Positions 33,343 through 42,677 of a stretch of DNA of 64,000 nucleotides are shown one piece after another. The notes below the pieces were generated by a model. That model did no database searches. It was not told where the DNA came from and saw only the letters and a program-made list of their open reading frames with translations. The stretch's first letter is position 1; every line of letters starts with the position of its first letter. The DNA is from Acidobacteriota bacterium (GTDB lineage: Bacteria > Acidobacteriota > Blastocatellia > Pyrinomonadales > Pyrinomonadaceae), in assembly GCA_016703965.1 (NCBI GenBank), contig JADJBB010000025.1, forward strand, positions 1,078,077-1,142,076, written 5' to 3'. A program made the translations under genes and the position numbers.

Positions 33343-34656
33343 CTATTTTTCGCTCTGCATCTTCTTCGCAACCTTCTGAACCTGATCTAAAACACGAAGC
33401 AAATTGCCGCTCCACAATTTCTCGATCTGCTGTTTGGTATAACCGCGGCGGACGAGTTCGAGCGTGACGTTGAATGTCTCAGCCGCACTGTCCCAGCCTT
33501 CGACGCCGCCGCCGCCGTCAAAGTCTGAGCTGATGCCGACGTGGTCGATACCGATCTTCTTTACGAGATAGTCGATGTGGTTGACGAAATCCTTGACGTT
33601 AACGTCAGGTGCGGCATCCTTTAGTCGCTCCTTGACGATCGGGTTGACCTTGGTACGAAACGCCTGAGCTTTCTGCTGATAAGCAGCCCGTTCATCAGCC
33701 GGCAACTTCATCGCATCCGCTCGATCAAGCATTTTGAAGCCTTCCGCAGCCGCCAGGTCCTTCATGATCTCGGTCGATTTGGCCGCACGCAGTTCGCTCT
33801 TCTCTTTGCTAACATAGCTTCGGAATGCCACCGCCTGCACAACGCCGCCGTTCTTTCTGATCGCTTCAAGCTGCTCGTCGTCGAGATTGCGGCTGTGATC
33901 GCAGAGTGCTCGTGCTCCGGAATGTGACGCTAGGACTGGTGCACGTGACAACGCTATCGCCTGGAGATTTGACTGCTTCGACGGATGCGAAACATCGATC
34001 ATTATTCCCCATTTGTTCATCTCGACGATCGCTTTCTTGCCAAGGTCGCTAAGACCGTTGTGAAGCCACTTGCCGTCCGCCTCGCCGGTATTCGAATCAG
34101 CGAGTTGACTGTGGCCGTTGTGGGCGAGCGACATATATCGAGCCCCGCGATCGGAAAACATTTTGATCCTACTCAGATCAGTTCCGACCGGATAGGCATT
34201 CTCAACCCCGATCATCGCGACAAGTTTACCGGATTTGACGATGCGGCGAACGTCGTTCGAGGTCAGTGCAAGCTCGATCTTATCCGGAGCGATCTTTTCG
34301 GTCAGACGATGGATCGCGTCAAATTTGTCGATCGCATTGTCGTAGGCTTTTTTGTATCCATCTTCGGTCAGTTCGCCCTGGCCGGTGTAAACGATCATCC
34401 ACGAAACGTCGAGCCCGCCCTGCCGCATCTTAGGCAGGTTGACCTGATTCGGCAGATCCTGCGTATAGTTGACCTTGTCGGTAAAATTGCTTGTGTTTAT
34501 ATCGTTATGCGTGTCGAGCGTGATCGCGTCGGCGTGGATCTTCTTTGCCTTCGCGATCAAGGCGGCTTCATCGGCTCCGCTCTGAGCACTAACAGCAACG
34601 CCTGACGACGCGATAAAAATGGCTGCAGCGGCGAGCGCTGCAATTGATCGTTTCAT
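33343..34656 (-). CDS. Secreted membrane-dipeptidase-like enzyme, peptidase M19
   Basis: 437 residues from the ATG at 34656, which has an AGGAGA site 5 nt upstream and opens a signal peptide (MKRSIAALAAAAIFIASSGV); a longer frame starts at 34683 but begins inside that ribosome site. M19 zinc ligands appear in LDTHNDINTSNF (HxD), GVENAYP (Glu), DVSHPSKQSN and SHSGARALCDHSRN. The C-terminal DFDGGGGVEGWDS completes the site. It cleaves dipeptides with broad specificity, probably in the periplasm. It lies 24 nt after the Cys-rich secreted protein gene. Confidence 0.9.
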   Translation of the reverse strand: MKRSIAALAAAAIFIASSGVAVSAQSGADEAALIAKAKKIHADAITLDTHNDINTSNFTDKVNYTQDLPNQVNLPKMRQGGLDVSWMIVYTGQGELTEDGYKKAYDNAIDKFDAIHRLTEKIAPDKIELALTSNDVRRIVKSGKLVAMIGVENAYPVGTDLSRIKMFSDRGARYMSLAHNGHSQLADSNTGEADGKWLHNGLSDLGKKAIVEMNKWGIMIDVSHPSKQSNLQAIALSRAPVLASHSGARALCDHSRNLDDEQLEAIRKNGGVVQAVAFRSYVSKEKSELRAAKSTEIMKDLAAAEGFKMLDRADAMKLPADERAAYQQKAQAFRTKVNPIVKERLKDAAPDVNVKDFVNHIDYLVKKIGIDHVGISSDFDGGGGVEGWDSAAETFNVTLELVRRGYTKQQIEKLWSGNLLRVLDQVQKVAKKMQSEK

Positions 34657-34679
34657 ATTTTCTCCTGATCTTCTAAAAA

Positions 34680-36419
34680 TCATTTTACGGGTTTCTCATC
34701 CTCGATCTCGGTACACTCTTCGTCGTCATAGCTGCCGTCCTCGTCCTCATCGTCCTTCGCGCAGATGCCACCCTTACCGTTCCAGGCTCCGAAGTTGAGA
34801 ACGTACGTGTTCTTATCGCCGATATCCATGTCATATTCCTCAAAGACATCGACCTTGCCATTTGGATTTGTGCGCGAAATGACCACATCGTACTTGTCCT
34901 CGTCACCGTCGTCGTCCTTGAAATATATCAGGCCTTTATCAGGATCCAGTTTCATTGAGACGGTCTTGCCGGATCTCAGTGTTATGCCGCCGATCTCGAA
35001 TTCGTAACTTGGCTTATTTTCCCCGCTGTCGGTCGCTATGTAAAGCGACGGAGTTTCGCCGTCGGCACTCGCCGTAAATGAAAGTTCACGGCCATCCTGA
35101 CTCACAGTCATATTCAGGCTCTCGCCTTTATCTACTGATATATCTTCGAATCCGACGACAAACCCCGGGCCATAGACCTGAAGATCGGACATATATTCCG
35201 AGTCCGTGCCGTGAACACTTATCTTGTAGGGCTTCTTGTTGGCTGGGTTCAGCGGAAGAAGATACTCAGGAGCATTGTCGATCTCACCGTCGCCGGCAAC
35301 AAGGTTCTCAACCGCACCCGGTATCTCATTTAACGTCACCTTTTTCACCGGGTCGTAGCCGATACGCTTGCCGTTTGCATCACCGATCATCAGGTCGACG
35401 TCGCCTGACGTTGAGATATTGATAGTATCGGGCTGAGCCTGCTTCCTGGCGCCGGGAACGAACGAGGCATTCATGAATGTCGGTACCCGTGAGCTAAAAA
35501 CACTCGCTTCCCCATCGGTATCGCCCTCGTCCTCATCGCAGAACGGACACTCATAGCGAGCTTTTGCGCGGTCCGAAAGCCGCTTCAGCGCAAGCGTGTT
35601 AGAAGCCGCATTACCAACGTAATCGCGTGCAGTTTCGGCAGGATTATTCGCCGTATGATATCGCCACGTTTCCGTTTTTGTATTGATCGTTACGTACTTT
35701 GTCTGGCCCGGATAATTATTGTCGTAGACATGGATCCGGTAAATACCTTCATCATCCATCTCTTCGATCGCGATCGGCAGGATGGAATGGCCGCGAGTAT
35801 ATTTCCCGGCTTCCTTCATCCAAACTTCAAGTGTGTAAAGCTCTTTCTTCGTTTCCATCGAGTCCTCGATCATCTGCAGGATCTCGGATGGCTTTTTCTT
35901 AAATGTCGGCGTTCGCCAAAGGTATGTTTCCTTAAGGAACGTCAGCGTTTGATAGAACGAAACATAATTGCTCGTCAGCTGGTCCTTTTTAAGGTCGAAG
36001 AGGTTAACCGCTCCGCGTTGAAAATCGGACGGTTTTTTGCGGCCTTTGAACGGCCGGCCGACGAACATTCTTAGGCTCGAAACCGAAAATCCGTCGCAAT
36101 GACCGCCATTCATTTTCTCGATCGTCTCTTCGATCCACCGGTCAGCAGTTTCGTAGAGAACGCAATCATTGGAAGTGCTGCCTTCAATGCAAACGTTTTC
36201 GGCACCAAATATTCTTATCAGATCGTCCTCGGTCAGGTCCTCATCAAAATCCGGATTCTTGCCAAAGTTACGGAATCCAAATCCATGTATTTTCGGATCG
36301 AACCCGATCGAGGCAATTATCTCGCCATCTCTGGCGGGTGAATCGTTATTGGCAAGAATAATTGGCGGCAGCAGAAGTAAAAACGCGATCGTGAAGCTAA
36401 AAATCCTCGAAAGAGTCAT
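34680..36419 (-). CDS. Secreted acidic protein with a papain-like Cys/His/Asp-Asn pattern
   Basis: 579 residues with a signal peptide (SFTIAFLLLLPPIILANN). I do not recognise a named family. In the first half, MNGGHCDGFSVSSLRMF (about residues 103-119), YTRGHSILPIAI (about 209-220) and HVYDNNYPGQTKYV (about 232-245) carry a Cys, a His and an Asp/Asn pair in the order of a papain-like triad. This raises the possibility of a cysteine protease or transglutaminase. The second half (about 320-579) is beta-rich, with repeated Asp/Gly segments and an acidic tail (DDEDEDGSYDDEECTEIEDE) that looks calcium-binding. The gene leads into the M19 dipeptidase. Confidence 0.65.
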   Translation of the reverse strand: MTLSRIFSFTIAFLLLLPPIILANNDSPARDGEIIASIGFDPKIHGFGFRNFGKNPDFDEDLTEDDLIRIFGAENVCIEGSTSNDCVLYETADRWIEETIEKMNGGHCDGFSVSSLRMFVGRPFKGRKKPSDFQRGAVNLFDLKKDQLTSNYVSFYQTLTFLKETYLWRTPTFKKKPSEILQMIEDSMETKKELYTLEVWMKEAGKYTRGHSILPIAIEEMDDEGIYRIHVYDNNYPGQTKYVTINTKTETWRYHTANNPAETARDYVGNAASNTLALKRLSDRAKARYECPFCDEDEGDTDGEASVFSSRVPTFMNASFVPGARKQAQPDTINISTSGDVDLMIGDANGKRIGYDPVKKVTLNEIPGAVENLVAGDGEIDNAPEYLLPLNPANKKPYKISVHGTDSEYMSDLQVYGPGFVVGFEDISVDKGESLNMTVSQDGRELSFTASADGETPSLYIATDSGENKPSYEFEIGGITLRSGKTVSMKLDPDKGLIYFKDDDGDEDKYDVVISRTNPNGKVDVFEEYDMDIGDKNTYVLNFGAWNGKGGICAKDDEDEDGSYDDEECTEIEDEKPVK

Positions 36420-36620
36420 AGAAAATGGGTCCTCTCAGTGTTGATTGGTAAGTCCTGACGCGAGAAATTATAGCAGTAGTACGCCGGAGGGCTAAACCGG
36501 GAACGCATATCAGTAAACGGTGTCGGCATTTTTATGAAACTGGTTTATAATCTTCTCGTTCCACCTGAAAATTTAGAAAGATACCGCCCGTTTGTTACAG
36601 AACGCGTTGCCCGAATACTT

Positions 36621-39600
36621 ATGCAAAAGCACCTTCTATTACTATTTCTCGTCGTTTCAGGTCTTTTCAGCGTGCATTCTCAGACTTCAACGGCCGCTGA
36701 CGATTACAACAGTATTTTCAAGCCCGTGAAATGGCGCTCGATCGGACCATTTCGCGGCGGGCGTTCGAATTGCTCAACCGGAGTGATCGGTGACCCCAAA
36801 ACGTATTACATGGGCACGACGGGCGGCGGTTTATGGAAAACCGACGATATGGGCATCAGCTGGCGCAATATTTCAGACGGTTTCTTTAAGACCGGAACGG
36901 TCGGTGCGATCGCGGTTTCAGAGAGCGATCCGAATGTAGTCTATGTCGGAATGGGCGAACACGCCGTTCGCGGGGTGATGACGCACAGCGGCGATGGCGT
37001 CTATAAATCAACCGACGCCGGGAAGACCTGGAAAAAGATCGGCCTCGATCTGACGCAGCATATCTCGCGCATTATCGTTCACCCCAAAAATCCGGATGTT
37101 GTGTATGTGGCGGCTCAAGGAGCCTTGTACAGCAAATCTCAGCAACGCGGCCTTTTCAAATCGACGGACGGAGGAAACACTTGGAAAAACACTCTTTTCG
37201 TGGATGATAAAACCGGTGCCGTCGAGCTCTCGATGGATGCCAACAATCCCCGGATAATGTACGCCGCAATGTGGGAACACGGTCGTTTGCCCTGGAAAGT
37301 GATCAGCGGCGGCCCCGGCAGCGGTCTGTATAAATCCACCGACAGCGGCGAAACCTGGGAGAAGATGAAGGAAGGACTTCCTGACGATATGGGTAAGATG
37401 TCGATCGCCGTCGCCCGTTCGAACTCAGAAAAAGTCTATGCCTTGATCGAAAGCGATTCGAACAAGGATGCCCGCGGGCTTTACGTATCAAACAACGCCG
37501 GCAAAAGCTGGAGCCAGGTCACCAACGAACCTGAGCTGGTCCAGCGTGCATGGTACTACATCGAGCTTTTCATCGACCCGAAGAACGAGAACACGATCTA
37601 CGTATTGAGTGCTCCGGCGCTTCGCTCAAATGACGGCGGCAAAACCTGGGAGAATCTTTCGGGAACTCACGGCGATTATCACGACCTGTGGATCAACCCC
37701 GACAACTCAAACAACTTTGTCATATCAAACGACGGCGGAGCCGCGATCACTTTCAATAAGGGTAAGAGTTGGAGCACGCAAAGCAACATGCCGACCGCGC
37801 AGTTTTACCGCATTAACGTCGATAACCAGTTCCCGTACCGCATTTACGGAGGCCAGCAGGATAATACTTCGGTATGTATTGCGAGCCGCGAACTTGGCGG
37901 CGGCGGTATTTCGCCAGCGAGTTGGACCTCGTCGGCGGGCGGCGAAAGTGCTTTTCTCGCGTTTGATCCGGATGATCCGCGATTCGTTCTCGGCGGCAGC
38001 TATCAAGGCACCATTGAGGTTCTCGATGACAAAGCCAGTGCCTCGACCAACATCATGGCGGCTCCGATCCAGTATCTCGGCATGGATGCCAAGGACATGA
38101 AGTACCGCTACAACTGGAATGCCCCGATCGTGTGGGATAAGCATGACAAGTCCTTTTACCACGGCTCACAATACGTTCTGAAAACGACAGACATGGGCAA
38201 GACCTGGAAAGAGATCTCACCCGACCTGACCCGAAATGAAAAGGAAAAGCAGGGTAAAGGCGGCGGACCGTTCACGAACGAAGCCGTCGGTGCCGAAAAT
38301 TACGGCACACTGGCTTACATCATGGTCTCGCCTCTAGAAAAAGGCGTGATCTGGACCGGCAGCGATGATGGCTACGTCCAATTGACCCGTGACGGTGGAG
38401 CAACCTGGAAAAACGTAACACCTCCCGGCCTCGCCGAATGCCTGATAAACGCGATAGAGGTTTCGCCCCATGACAAAGCGACCGCATACATCGCGACAAC
38501 CCGTTACAAATTCAACGATCACGCACCCGGCCTCTATAAGACGACGGATTACGGCGCAACATGGACGAAGATCGATAACGGTATCCCGGGGAATGCCTTT
38601 ACAAGAGTCGTGAGAGAAGACGAAGTCCGCCGAGATCTACTCTTCGCAGGAACCGAACTCGGCGTGTTCATCTCCTGGAATGGCGGTCGTGATTGGTCAC
38701 CCTTTCAGCTGAACTTACCGGTCACACCGATCACCGATCTGCGCGTTCATAAAGGCAACCTGATCGCCGCGACCTCGGGCCGGTCATTCTGGATACTCGA
38801 CGATCTTTCCATGATCCGGCAGTACAAGAAAGAGATGCCGGCGTTCTCGTTATACAAGCCCGGCGATGCGTATTTGGTTAACGGCAGCAGCGAACTTAAC
38901 GGCTCGGACATTGATTTCAACGGAACGAATACCTTCCGCGGTGTGAACCCAGCAAATGGCATCGTCCTGTATTACAATCTGCCCGAACTCAAGAAGGATG
39001 ATATCGTCACTCTCGATGTCACTGATGCTGAGGGCAAGCTCGTCCGAACCGTCTCGTCAAAAGCCGATCCCAAATATCGACGCTGGGATGGCGGCCCCGG
39101 GCCTGAACCCGTTCTTCCAAAGAACAAAGGCCTAAACCGCTTTGTCTGGAATATGCGCTATCCGACGATGCCCGGCGTTCCCGGTGTGTATATCGAAAGC
39201 AGCTACAGCGGTCACAAAGCAGCACCCGGAAAATATACATTTACGCTAAGGTCAGGTTCGCAAATGCTCACGACAGAAGCCGAGATCCTCGCGAATCCGC
39301 TTTACCCGACGACGGCCGCCACATACAAGGAGTATCACCTCGCCATGTCCAGTATGGAAGCAGAACTAACCACAATGCATCGAACCGTTAACAGCCTATA
39401 CGAAAAGCAAAAGCAGCTCGAAGGCGTCCTCGCTTCATTGCCCGCTGGCGATAAATATGCCGCAGTCAAACGCGATGGAGAAGCTCTGCTCAAGAAGATG
39501 AAGGCGTGGGACGAGGAAATGGTTCAGCGCAAATCAAGAGCATACGACGACGTCGAGAATTTCCCGAATAAGTTCACGGCTAACTATCTATTTCTGATAA

Positions 39601-39776
39601 ACCAAACAGAAAGTGATATTCCACGCGTAAACCAGCCGAACACCGACCTGCTCAAGAAGCTCACCGCCGAATGGTCGGCTCTCAAAGCAAAGTCGAACGA
39701 AATGCTTAACAAGGATATTCCGGCCCTAAACAAACAACTCTGGGATGCCGGATTTGGGGCGATCTGGAAAGACTAG
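36621..39776 (+). CDS. Secreted BNR/sialidase-type beta-propeller protein ('glycosyl hydrolase')
   Basis: 1051 residues from the ATG at 36621, which starts a signal peptide (MQKHLLLLFLVVSGLFSVHS); the 36534 start adds 29 unneeded residues. Many BNR-like repeats are visible: GGGLWKTDDMGISWRNIS, GVYKSTDAGKTWKKIG, GLFKSTDGGNTWKN, GLYKSTDSGETWEKM, GLYVSNNAGKSWSQV, each with S/T-x-D-x-G-x-T-W. They fold as a beta-propeller. The C-terminal 200 residues are helical (MEAELTTMHRTVNSLYEKQK). Members are annotated as glycosyl hydrolases but a catalytic residue cannot be assigned here. A terminator follows at 39801-39831. Confidence 0.87.
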   Translation: MQKHLLLLFLVVSGLFSVHSQTSTAADDYNSIFKPVKWRSIGPFRGGRSNCSTGVIGDPKTYYMGTTGGGLWKTDDMGISWRNISDGFFKTGTVGAIAVSESDPNVVYVGMGEHAVRGVMTHSGDGVYKSTDAGKTWKKIGLDLTQHISRIIVHPKNPDVVYVAAQGALYSKSQQRGLFKSTDGGNTWKNTLFVDDKTGAVELSMDANNPRIMYAAMWEHGRLPWKVISGGPGSGLYKSTDSGETWEKMKEGLPDDMGKMSIAVARSNSEKVYALIESDSNKDARGLYVSNNAGKSWSQVTNEPELVQRAWYYIELFIDPKNENTIYVLSAPALRSNDGGKTWENLSGTHGDYHDLWINPDNSNNFVISNDGGAAITFNKGKSWSTQSNMPTAQFYRINVDNQFPYRIYGGQQDNTSVCIASRELGGGGISPASWTSSAGGESAFLAFDPDDPRFVLGGSYQGTIEVLDDKASASTNIMAAPIQYLGMDAKDMKYRYNWNAPIVWDKHDKSFYHGSQYVLKTTDMGKTWKEISPDLTRNEKEKQGKGGGPFTNEAVGAENYGTLAYIMVSPLEKGVIWTGSDDGYVQLTRDGGATWKNVTPPGLAECLINAIEVSPHDKATAYIATTRYKFNDHAPGLYKTTDYGATWTKIDNGIPGNAFTRVVREDEVRRDLLFAGTELGVFISWNGGRDWSPFQLNLPVTPITDLRVHKGNLIAATSGRSFWILDDLSMIRQYKKEMPAFSLYKPGDAYLVNGSSELNGSDIDFNGTNTFRGVNPANGIVLYYNLPELKKDDIVTLDVTDAEGKLVRTVSSKADPKYRRWDGGPGPEPVLPKNKGLNRFVWNMRYPTMPGVPGVYIESSYSGHKAAPGKYTFTLRSGSQMLTTEAEILANPLYPTTAATYKEYHLAMSSMEAELTTMHRTVNSLYEKQKQLEGVLASLPAGDKYAAVKRDGEALLKKMKAWDEEMVQRKSRAYDDVENFPNKFTANYLFLINQTESDIPRVNQPNTDLLKKLTAEWSALKAKSNEMLNKDIPALNKQLWDAGFGAIWKD

Positions 39777-39800
39777 CCGATAACTGATCCCATAAATTCA

Positions 39801-39840
39801 GGCCACCCGACGGCTAGGGCGTCGGGTGGCCTTTTGTTTT
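39801..39840 (+). terminator. Rho-independent terminator after the BNR protein gene
   Basis: GGCCACCCGACG (39801-39812) pairs with CGTCGGGTGGCC (39820-39831), 12 bp with a 7-nt loop, followed by TTTTGTTTT. Confidence 0.92.
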
Positions 39841-39860
39841 AATATCGAGTCGAGCATGTT

Positions 39861-42530
39861 CTACTTTTCCGGTAATTCGATCGCCTTGCCAGTAACGGTA
39901 AACTTCCCTGACACTGTTCCCGTCGTTCGGGCATCAGCATTTCCGGCCGATCCGGGCTGTTTGCCTCCAATGCTGATCTCAAAATCACCGGGTTCGATGA
40001 TGCGTCTTCCTGCATTGTCGATCAAAGACATTTGTCTGGGCGTAAGCGTGAATGAAACTGTTCGCTTCTCACCCGAGCGAAGGCCGATCCTGGAAAAGCC
40101 CGCGAGAGAACGTATCGGAACCGGAACCGATGCCCCCCGATCGGTAATGTAAAGCTGCACCACTTCGTCGCCTGCGATCGTACTAGTATTTTGCACGACC
40201 GCGCTAACGCTGACATTCGAACCGGCTTTCAACGATTTCGTCACTTTCAGATCGCTGTAGGCGAACTTCGAATAGCTCAAACCGTAACCGAATGGGTAGA
40301 GTGGCTCGCCGCGAAAATACCGATATGTGTGACCTTCCATTTTATAGTCATCGAACGGCGGGAGTTGGTCAACCGACTTATAAAATGTGACCGGAAGCCG
40401 TCCGGCGGGATTATAGTCGCCAAAGAGAACATCGGCGATCGCCGTTCCTCCAAATTGTCCGGGATACCACGTTTGAAGTATCGCCGGTGTATTCTCGCTC
40501 GACCAATTTACTGCGATCGCACTACCTCCCATTAGAACGAGAACAACCGGCTTTCCGAGGGCTTGAATGTCTTTGATGAGCTGTTCCTGCGGCTTCGGCA
40601 AAACAATATCCGTACGGTCGCCGCCCTTGAATCCTTCGATATTCACGTCCATTTCCTCGCCTTCGATCGATGGCGAAAGCCCCATCACCATAACAACGGC
40701 ATCTGACTGTTTTGCCTTTTCCATCGCGTCAGCCCGAAGCTGTGCCTGCTTTGCCGGAGCCGCCCAGACGAGCTTAGCCGAAGCGAAATGATTCGCGTTT
40801 TCCTGATACTCAATTCGAACGTCATAGCTGCGTCCAGCGGTAAAATCAAAGTTTTTGAGTACGTTACGAGTCCGCTTGTTTGTCGTCTCTTCTATATACA
40901 AGGAACCGTCGATATACATTCGGACCGGTCCGTTGCTCCGCCATCCCAGAGTGTATTTACCGGACTGCGTCGCGGTCAGCTTGCCGGTCCACCGAACTGA
41001 GAAATTGTCCTCGCTGACCTCCTGTGCGGGGCTCTGAGCTGCCCAGTTAAAGTCGATCTTAGCATCTGTCCTGACCAATGCCGGCTCACCCTTTAATTCG
41101 GCATTGTTGTAATACTCTGCCTTCAGGCCAGGAATCGAACCGTTGGAAAGTGCTGATTCCTCGATAGGTTGAAAGATCACACCGGTTGGAAACATTCCCT
41201 CGGAATACAACACCTTGGTCTGCGGCGAAATCTTATTCTTAATGCCGTCGAGAGCCGTGTATGAAACTGAAGGCTGCCCGTTGTAATTGCCAAGTAAAAC
41301 GTCTTTGTCGTTCGCGTTTGGCCCGATCACGGCGATGGTTTTTATATCTTTCTTCAACGGTAAGGTATTGTTCTCATTCTTCAAGAGAACGATCGATTCT
41401 CTTGCGGCCTGTAACGACAGTGCATGATGTGCCGCGGTGTCGTTTTGCGAGAACGCGATCTGTGCATATTTCACCATCTCGGGCGGGTCGAACATTCCGA
41501 GCTGAAAACGCATTCGCATGAGGTTTTTGACCGAGACATCGACCTCTGCCTCGGTTATAAGGCCGGATCTAACCGCCTTTACGAGAGATCTGTACTCATT
41601 GCCGCACGAAAGATCCGTTGCTCCCTTTACTCCGAGAGCCGACGCCTCTTCAACGGTGGGAACATATTTGTGCCGGATATAGATATCGTCGATCGCACCG
41701 CAATCAGAGACGACATGGCCCTTGAATTTCCATTCTTTCAGCAGGATGTCTCGCAGCTTATCGCTCGCACAGGCGGGTTGTCCATTCAGCCGATTGTACG
41801 CACACATAATGCCAGCAACTTTGGCCTGGGTTACTAGTTCTCGGAAAGCTGGAAGGTAGGTTTCACGCAGATCACGTTCGCTCGCGATCGCGTCAAACGT
41901 GTGCCGATCAGGCTCAGGACCACTGTGAACCGCATAATGCTTGGCAGTCGCGATCACCTTGTAGTATTTTGGATCACTTCCCTGCAGGCCTCTAACAAAC
42001 GCAGTTCCGAGTTTACCCGTCAGAAACGGATCCTCGCCCCATGTCTCCTGTCCGCGTCCCCAGCGAGGATCCCGAAAAATGTTAATATTCGGACTCCAGA
42101 ATGTCAGACCATTGTAGCGGCCAAAATCGTTATTCCTGACAGCTTCGTGGTGTTTCGCCCTAGCTTCAGTGGAAACGACATCGGCAACATCGTATATTAG
42201 TTTTTCATTCCAAGTCGCCGCCAATCCGATGGCTTGTGGAAAAACTGTCGCAATGCCGGCACGAGCTACTCCGTGCAGCGCTTCATTCCACCATTCGTAA
42301 GCCGGTATGCCGAGACGTTCGATTGCCGGTGCGTTGTTCACCATTTGCGAGGACTTCTCCTCGAGCGTCATACGCGAAACCAGATCATCAACCCGCTTTT
42401 CAAGCGGCTGTTTTGGATCCTTGTAGAGCGGGGCAGAACTCTGGCTAAGCAGAGGAGTTATTTGGAAAACCAAACAGCTTATTACGGCCCACAAAATCGA
42501 AATGCGACGCCCACTTTTCATAATCTTCAT
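39861..42530 (-). CDS. Glycoside hydrolase family 3 with PA14 insert
   Basis: 889 residues with a signal peptide. The GH3 N-terminal barrel contains the nucleophile aspartate in VVSDCGAID (about residue 274) and RDPRWGRGQETWGEDPFLTG near residue 160. A PA14 domain (GLKAEYYNNAELKGEP, about residues 468-600) is inserted in the second domain, followed by GDRTDIVLPKPQEQLI. The fibronectin-like tail has GEKRTVSFTLTPRQMSL. The layout matches secreted beta-glucosidases/xylosidases that trim plant polysaccharide. Which sugar it prefers is not shown. It stands alone. Confidence 0.93.
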   Translation of the reverse strand: MKIMKSGRRISILWAVISCLVFQITPLLSQSSAPLYKDPKQPLEKRVDDLVSRMTLEEKSSQMVNNAPAIERLGIPAYEWWNEALHGVARAGIATVFPQAIGLAATWNEKLIYDVADVVSTEARAKHHEAVRNNDFGRYNGLTFWSPNINIFRDPRWGRGQETWGEDPFLTGKLGTAFVRGLQGSDPKYYKVIATAKHYAVHSGPEPDRHTFDAIASERDLRETYLPAFRELVTQAKVAGIMCAYNRLNGQPACASDKLRDILLKEWKFKGHVVSDCGAIDDIYIRHKYVPTVEEASALGVKGATDLSCGNEYRSLVKAVRSGLITEAEVDVSVKNLMRMRFQLGMFDPPEMVKYAQIAFSQNDTAAHHALSLQAARESIVLLKNENNTLPLKKDIKTIAVIGPNANDKDVLLGNYNGQPSVSYTALDGIKNKISPQTKVLYSEGMFPTGVIFQPIEESALSNGSIPGLKAEYYNNAELKGEPALVRTDAKIDFNWAAQSPAQEVSEDNFSVRWTGKLTATQSGKYTLGWRSNGPVRMYIDGSLYIEETTNKRTRNVLKNFDFTAGRSYDVRIEYQENANHFASAKLVWAAPAKQAQLRADAMEKAKQSDAVVMVMGLSPSIEGEEMDVNIEGFKGGDRTDIVLPKPQEQLIKDIQALGKPVVLVLMGGSAIAVNWSSENTPAILQTWYPGQFGGTAIADVLFGDYNPAGRLPVTFYKSVDQLPPFDDYKMEGHTYRYFRGEPLYPFGYGLSYSKFAYSDLKVTKSLKAGSNVSVSAVVQNTSTIAGDEVVQLYITDRGASVPVPIRSLAGFSRIGLRSGEKRTVSFTLTPRQMSLIDNAGRRIIEPGDFEISIGGKQPGSAGNADARTTGTVSGKFTVTGKAIELPEK

Positions 42531-42627
42531 AGTTCACATAACTGCTGCGATCGTCGAGGGTTGGATACCTATGTTACGGTTAGTTTCGCTAAAAACAAAG
42601 AGCTCTAAACGTCTAGGGAGTTTATAA

Positions 42628-42657
42628 AAAAAGGCGGGCCGTAGGGCCCGCCTTTTT
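42628..42657 (-). terminator. Rho-independent terminator of the giant surface protein gene
   Basis: GGCGGGCC (42633-42640) pairs with GGCCCGCC (42645-42652), loop GTAG. On the minus strand the hairpin is followed by seven T. Confidence 0.93.
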
Positions 42658-42677
42658 AGTTGTGATCGGTTGATCGC

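Noticed and set aside
33985..34605. 206-codon plus-strand frame opposite the M19 dipeptidase
   Set aside because: Shadow of the minus-strand gene, whose zinc ligands and signal peptide are clear.
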